The notes beneath the pieces are model-generated. The model had not been told where the DNA came from and searched no databases. It saw only the letters and a program-made list of their open reading frames with translations. Shown here in pieces: positions 62,519-64,000 of a stretch of 64,000 nt of DNA. Source of the stretch: Alteromonas macleodii ATCC 27126 (GTDB lineage: Bacteria; Pseudomonadota; Gammaproteobacteria; Enterobacterales; Alteromonadaceae); NCBI RefSeq assembly GCF_000172635.2, contig NC_018632.1, positions 1,674,001 to 1,738,000 of the forward strand, read 5' to 3'. Made by a program: the position numbers and the translations under genes. Position 1 is the first letter of the stretch, and each line of letters begins with the position of its first letter.

Positions 62519-64000
62519 CTACAGTAGAAAGATGTTATTTAGATACGAGTTCGCATGAATTGAATACCATGGCCGCATATGGTTGTTGTCTCGGTAGTAG
62601 AAGCCTCGTTTTTCATCTCTTGTTTTACATTGTTTGTTTTGGCAGAGATAGGCAATAGGATCAATGATGTTTATGTCATCAATATTTTTTAGCTTAGTTA
62701 AAGCTTCTTCATGCTCTGAATAATTTATACGGACTTGTGTTTCTGCAATACTATCGGGTAGTTTATTACGGACTGCGAAAACGGGATCGAATTCTGTGCC
62801 CTTAGGCTCGCCCGTTAATAAGAAAATTTCACGAACTTTACTTTTCAGGACAAGCATAAAATTATCGAATTCTTTTATCCGGATAAGTTTTTCGCTATTT
62901 CTCTGGGAAGTTGAGGTTGGTAGATACGAGTTAAAACTGTAAAACGATGTCAGTACTTTCTCAAACTTGATTTTATCGAGCAGCTTTTTGTAGTTTTGAA
63001 GGTCACTGCATCCCCATTTAGGGTTTTTCATCGAAGGCGTAACAAAGCAGCCGCTCTGCGTCAGAAAATATATATTGTATTTGTTTTCTAAACTTTTGAC
63101 GTAAGGGTAAAGTTGTTCTACATGACTTGCTCCCATTACCAATAAATTTTTATCTGAACTACCTTTTATAAATCTTATTTCTAAGCCCGCTATTTCCATA
63201 TTAGGTTTAGGATAATTCCAGTCGTCTTTTGCTTCTAAAGCAGATTTAACCAACAATTGTTCGCTCTGTGAAAAACGGTGCAAAAGCCCGTTAGTATAAA
63301 AAATGGCCATGCCACTTAGAGCTACTACAATTGCGAATGGTAAGGGGCGTAAAAGCACTTTGAAATTATCCAAGTGGTAATCTTTTAGCGTTTTAGATTC
63401 AATATATTTATAGCTTAGAGCACCAAGCAAAATTGATAGGGGTATACCAACTAGCCACCAATACGGACCCAATTCAAAATAATACCCAGCAACGACTATG
63501 GGCCAGTGCCATAAGTAAATAGAATAAGACCATTTGCCAAGTGAGTGAGCAATATTGTTGCTTACAAGCTTAGAGTCACTGTTAGAAGCTAGTACCATAC
63601 ACGAACCAATAATTGGTATTAGTGAAGCGTACCCCGGCCAAGGCGTAGATGAAGAGAATATAAAGAAGCTTATTATTATTAATATTAGGCCAGTTAATTG
63701 TAGCTGCGGCCTAAAGCAATCTTTGATGCTCAAAGGATAGAGAAATACTAAACCTCCAGCTAACATTTGCCAGGCTCGAGTAGGTAGCAAAAAGTATGCT
63801 GCGCTGCTTGATTTAATGGTAACGAAAACAGAAAACATGAAAGCTAGTACAGTTCCGCAAAGTACAACGAACTTCAATTGTCGAAATGTCAGAACTTTTT
63901 TAAGAAAAACTAGAGCCAATGGGTAGATTAGATAAAACTGCCACTCTACCGAAAGGCTCCAAGTGTGTAATAGCCATTTTTCATTTGATGAAGGGTTAAA
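62519..64000 (-). CDS. OafA-type acyltransferase with SGNH domain, truncated by the window end
   Basis: The frame stays open to the right edge, so the N-terminus with the catalytic His lies outside; 493 residues are visible. The first visible part holds LLHTWSLSVEWQFYLIYPLALVF, a hallmark of acyltransferase-3 proteins, and about seven membrane segments follow. The last 240 residues form a periplasmic SGNH-like domain (NLLVMGASHVEQLYP, SGCFVTP, YRDNNHMRPWYSI near the end with Asp/His). Such enzymes O-acetylate exported polysaccharide. A TTG at 63919 is not the real start. Confidence 0.88.
   Translation of the reverse strand, partial: FNPSSNEKWLLHTWSLSVEWQFYLIYPLALVFLKKVLTFRQLKFVVLCGTVLAFMFSVFVTIKSSSAAYFLLPTRAWQMLAGGLVFLYPLSIKDCFRPQLQLTGLILIIISFFIFSSSTPWPGYASLIPIIGSCMVLASNSDSKLVSNNIAHSLGKWSYSIYLWHWPIVVAGYYFELGPYWWLVGIPLSILLGALSYKYIESKTLKDYHLDNFKVLLRPLPFAIVVALSGMAIFYTNGLLHRFSQSEQLLVKSALEAKDDWNYPKPNMEIAGLEIRFIKGSSDKNLLVMGASHVEQLYPYVKSLENKYNIYFLTQSGCFVTPSMKNPKWGCSDLQNYKKLLDKIKFEKVLTSFYSFNSYLPTSTSQRNSEKLIRIKEFDNFMLVLKSKVREIFLLTGEPKGTEFDPVFAVRNKLPDSIAETQVRINYSEHEEALTKLKNIDDINIIDPIAYLCQNKQCKTRDEKRGFYYRDNNHMRPWYSIHANSYLNNIFLL

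Noticed and set aside
63555..63740. 61-codon plus-strand frame opposite the acyltransferase
   Set aside because: Antisense to membrane segments of a clear acyltransferase-3 protein.

Overview
The window looks like chromosomal DNA of a marine gammaproteobacterium of the Alteromonas type. This rests on the thrS-infC-rpmI-rplT block with an AUU-started infC, a FolM-DUF3080 pair, a TonB-dependent receptor beside purine catabolism genes, and a Vibrio-vps-like exopolysaccharide locus. Species assignment is inference. No tRNA, rRNA or CRISPR array was recognised.

Layout. 1-5.6 kb: a c-di-GMP signalling block (REC-PAS-GGDEF-EAL, REC-GGDEF and a hybrid histidine kinase). 5.6-21.5 kb: a minus-strand purine/ureide salvage region. 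It holds a purine nucleoside permease-like protein, a TonB receptor, an NCS2 purine permease with a secreted adenosine deaminase, then a probable operon (amidase, oxamate-amidohydrolase-like Ntn hydrolase, TauE permease, ureidoglycine aminotransferase, allantoate amidohydrolase, cupin), a DUF924 gene and an RpiR regulator. Visible control elements are a sigma-54-like promoter before the receptor, a 24-bp palindrome before the amidase, and a near-identical 14-bp motif before both the receptor and the deaminase. 21.9-27 kb: a CPBP membrane protease split over two frames at a T TTA AAA heptamer, an MscS channel, DUF3080 lipoprotein, FolM and a fructosamine-kinase-like protein. 27.1-30.7 kb: thrS-infC-rpmI-rplT with structured leaders.

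30.9-64 kb: a large exopolysaccharide locus. manC and a WcaJ/VpsL-like initiating transferase run left from an intergenic region, and an outer-membrane barrel, Wza-like, Wzc-like, PHP phosphatase and VpsP-like operon runs right. A LapD/LapG pair, a small secreted protein and a Wzy/WaaL-like protein lie on the minus strand. Then follow glycosyltransferases, a second polymerase-like protein, acyltransferases, a Wzx flippase, a PEP-CTERM-like surface protein, an IS3-family remnant, a pyruvyl transferase and a beta-helix lipoprotein.

How it may work together. Nucleotide sugar supply (ManC), initiation, chain assembly by the glycosyltransferases, decoration (acetyl, pyruvyl), flipping, polymerisation and export form a Wzx/Wzy-type pathway under tyrosine-kinase/phosphatase control. 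Five sites with the GG-N10-GC spacing of sigma-54 promoters sit before separate transcription units of this locus (33917, 34300, 54676, 56676, 61670), suggesting a common sigma-54 regulon. One of them lies before the PEP-CTERM-like protein, whose main domain recurs at the C-terminus of the beta-helix lipoprotein. This pair, sharing an unrecognised domain with two different anchoring modes, is the most novel-looking part of the window.
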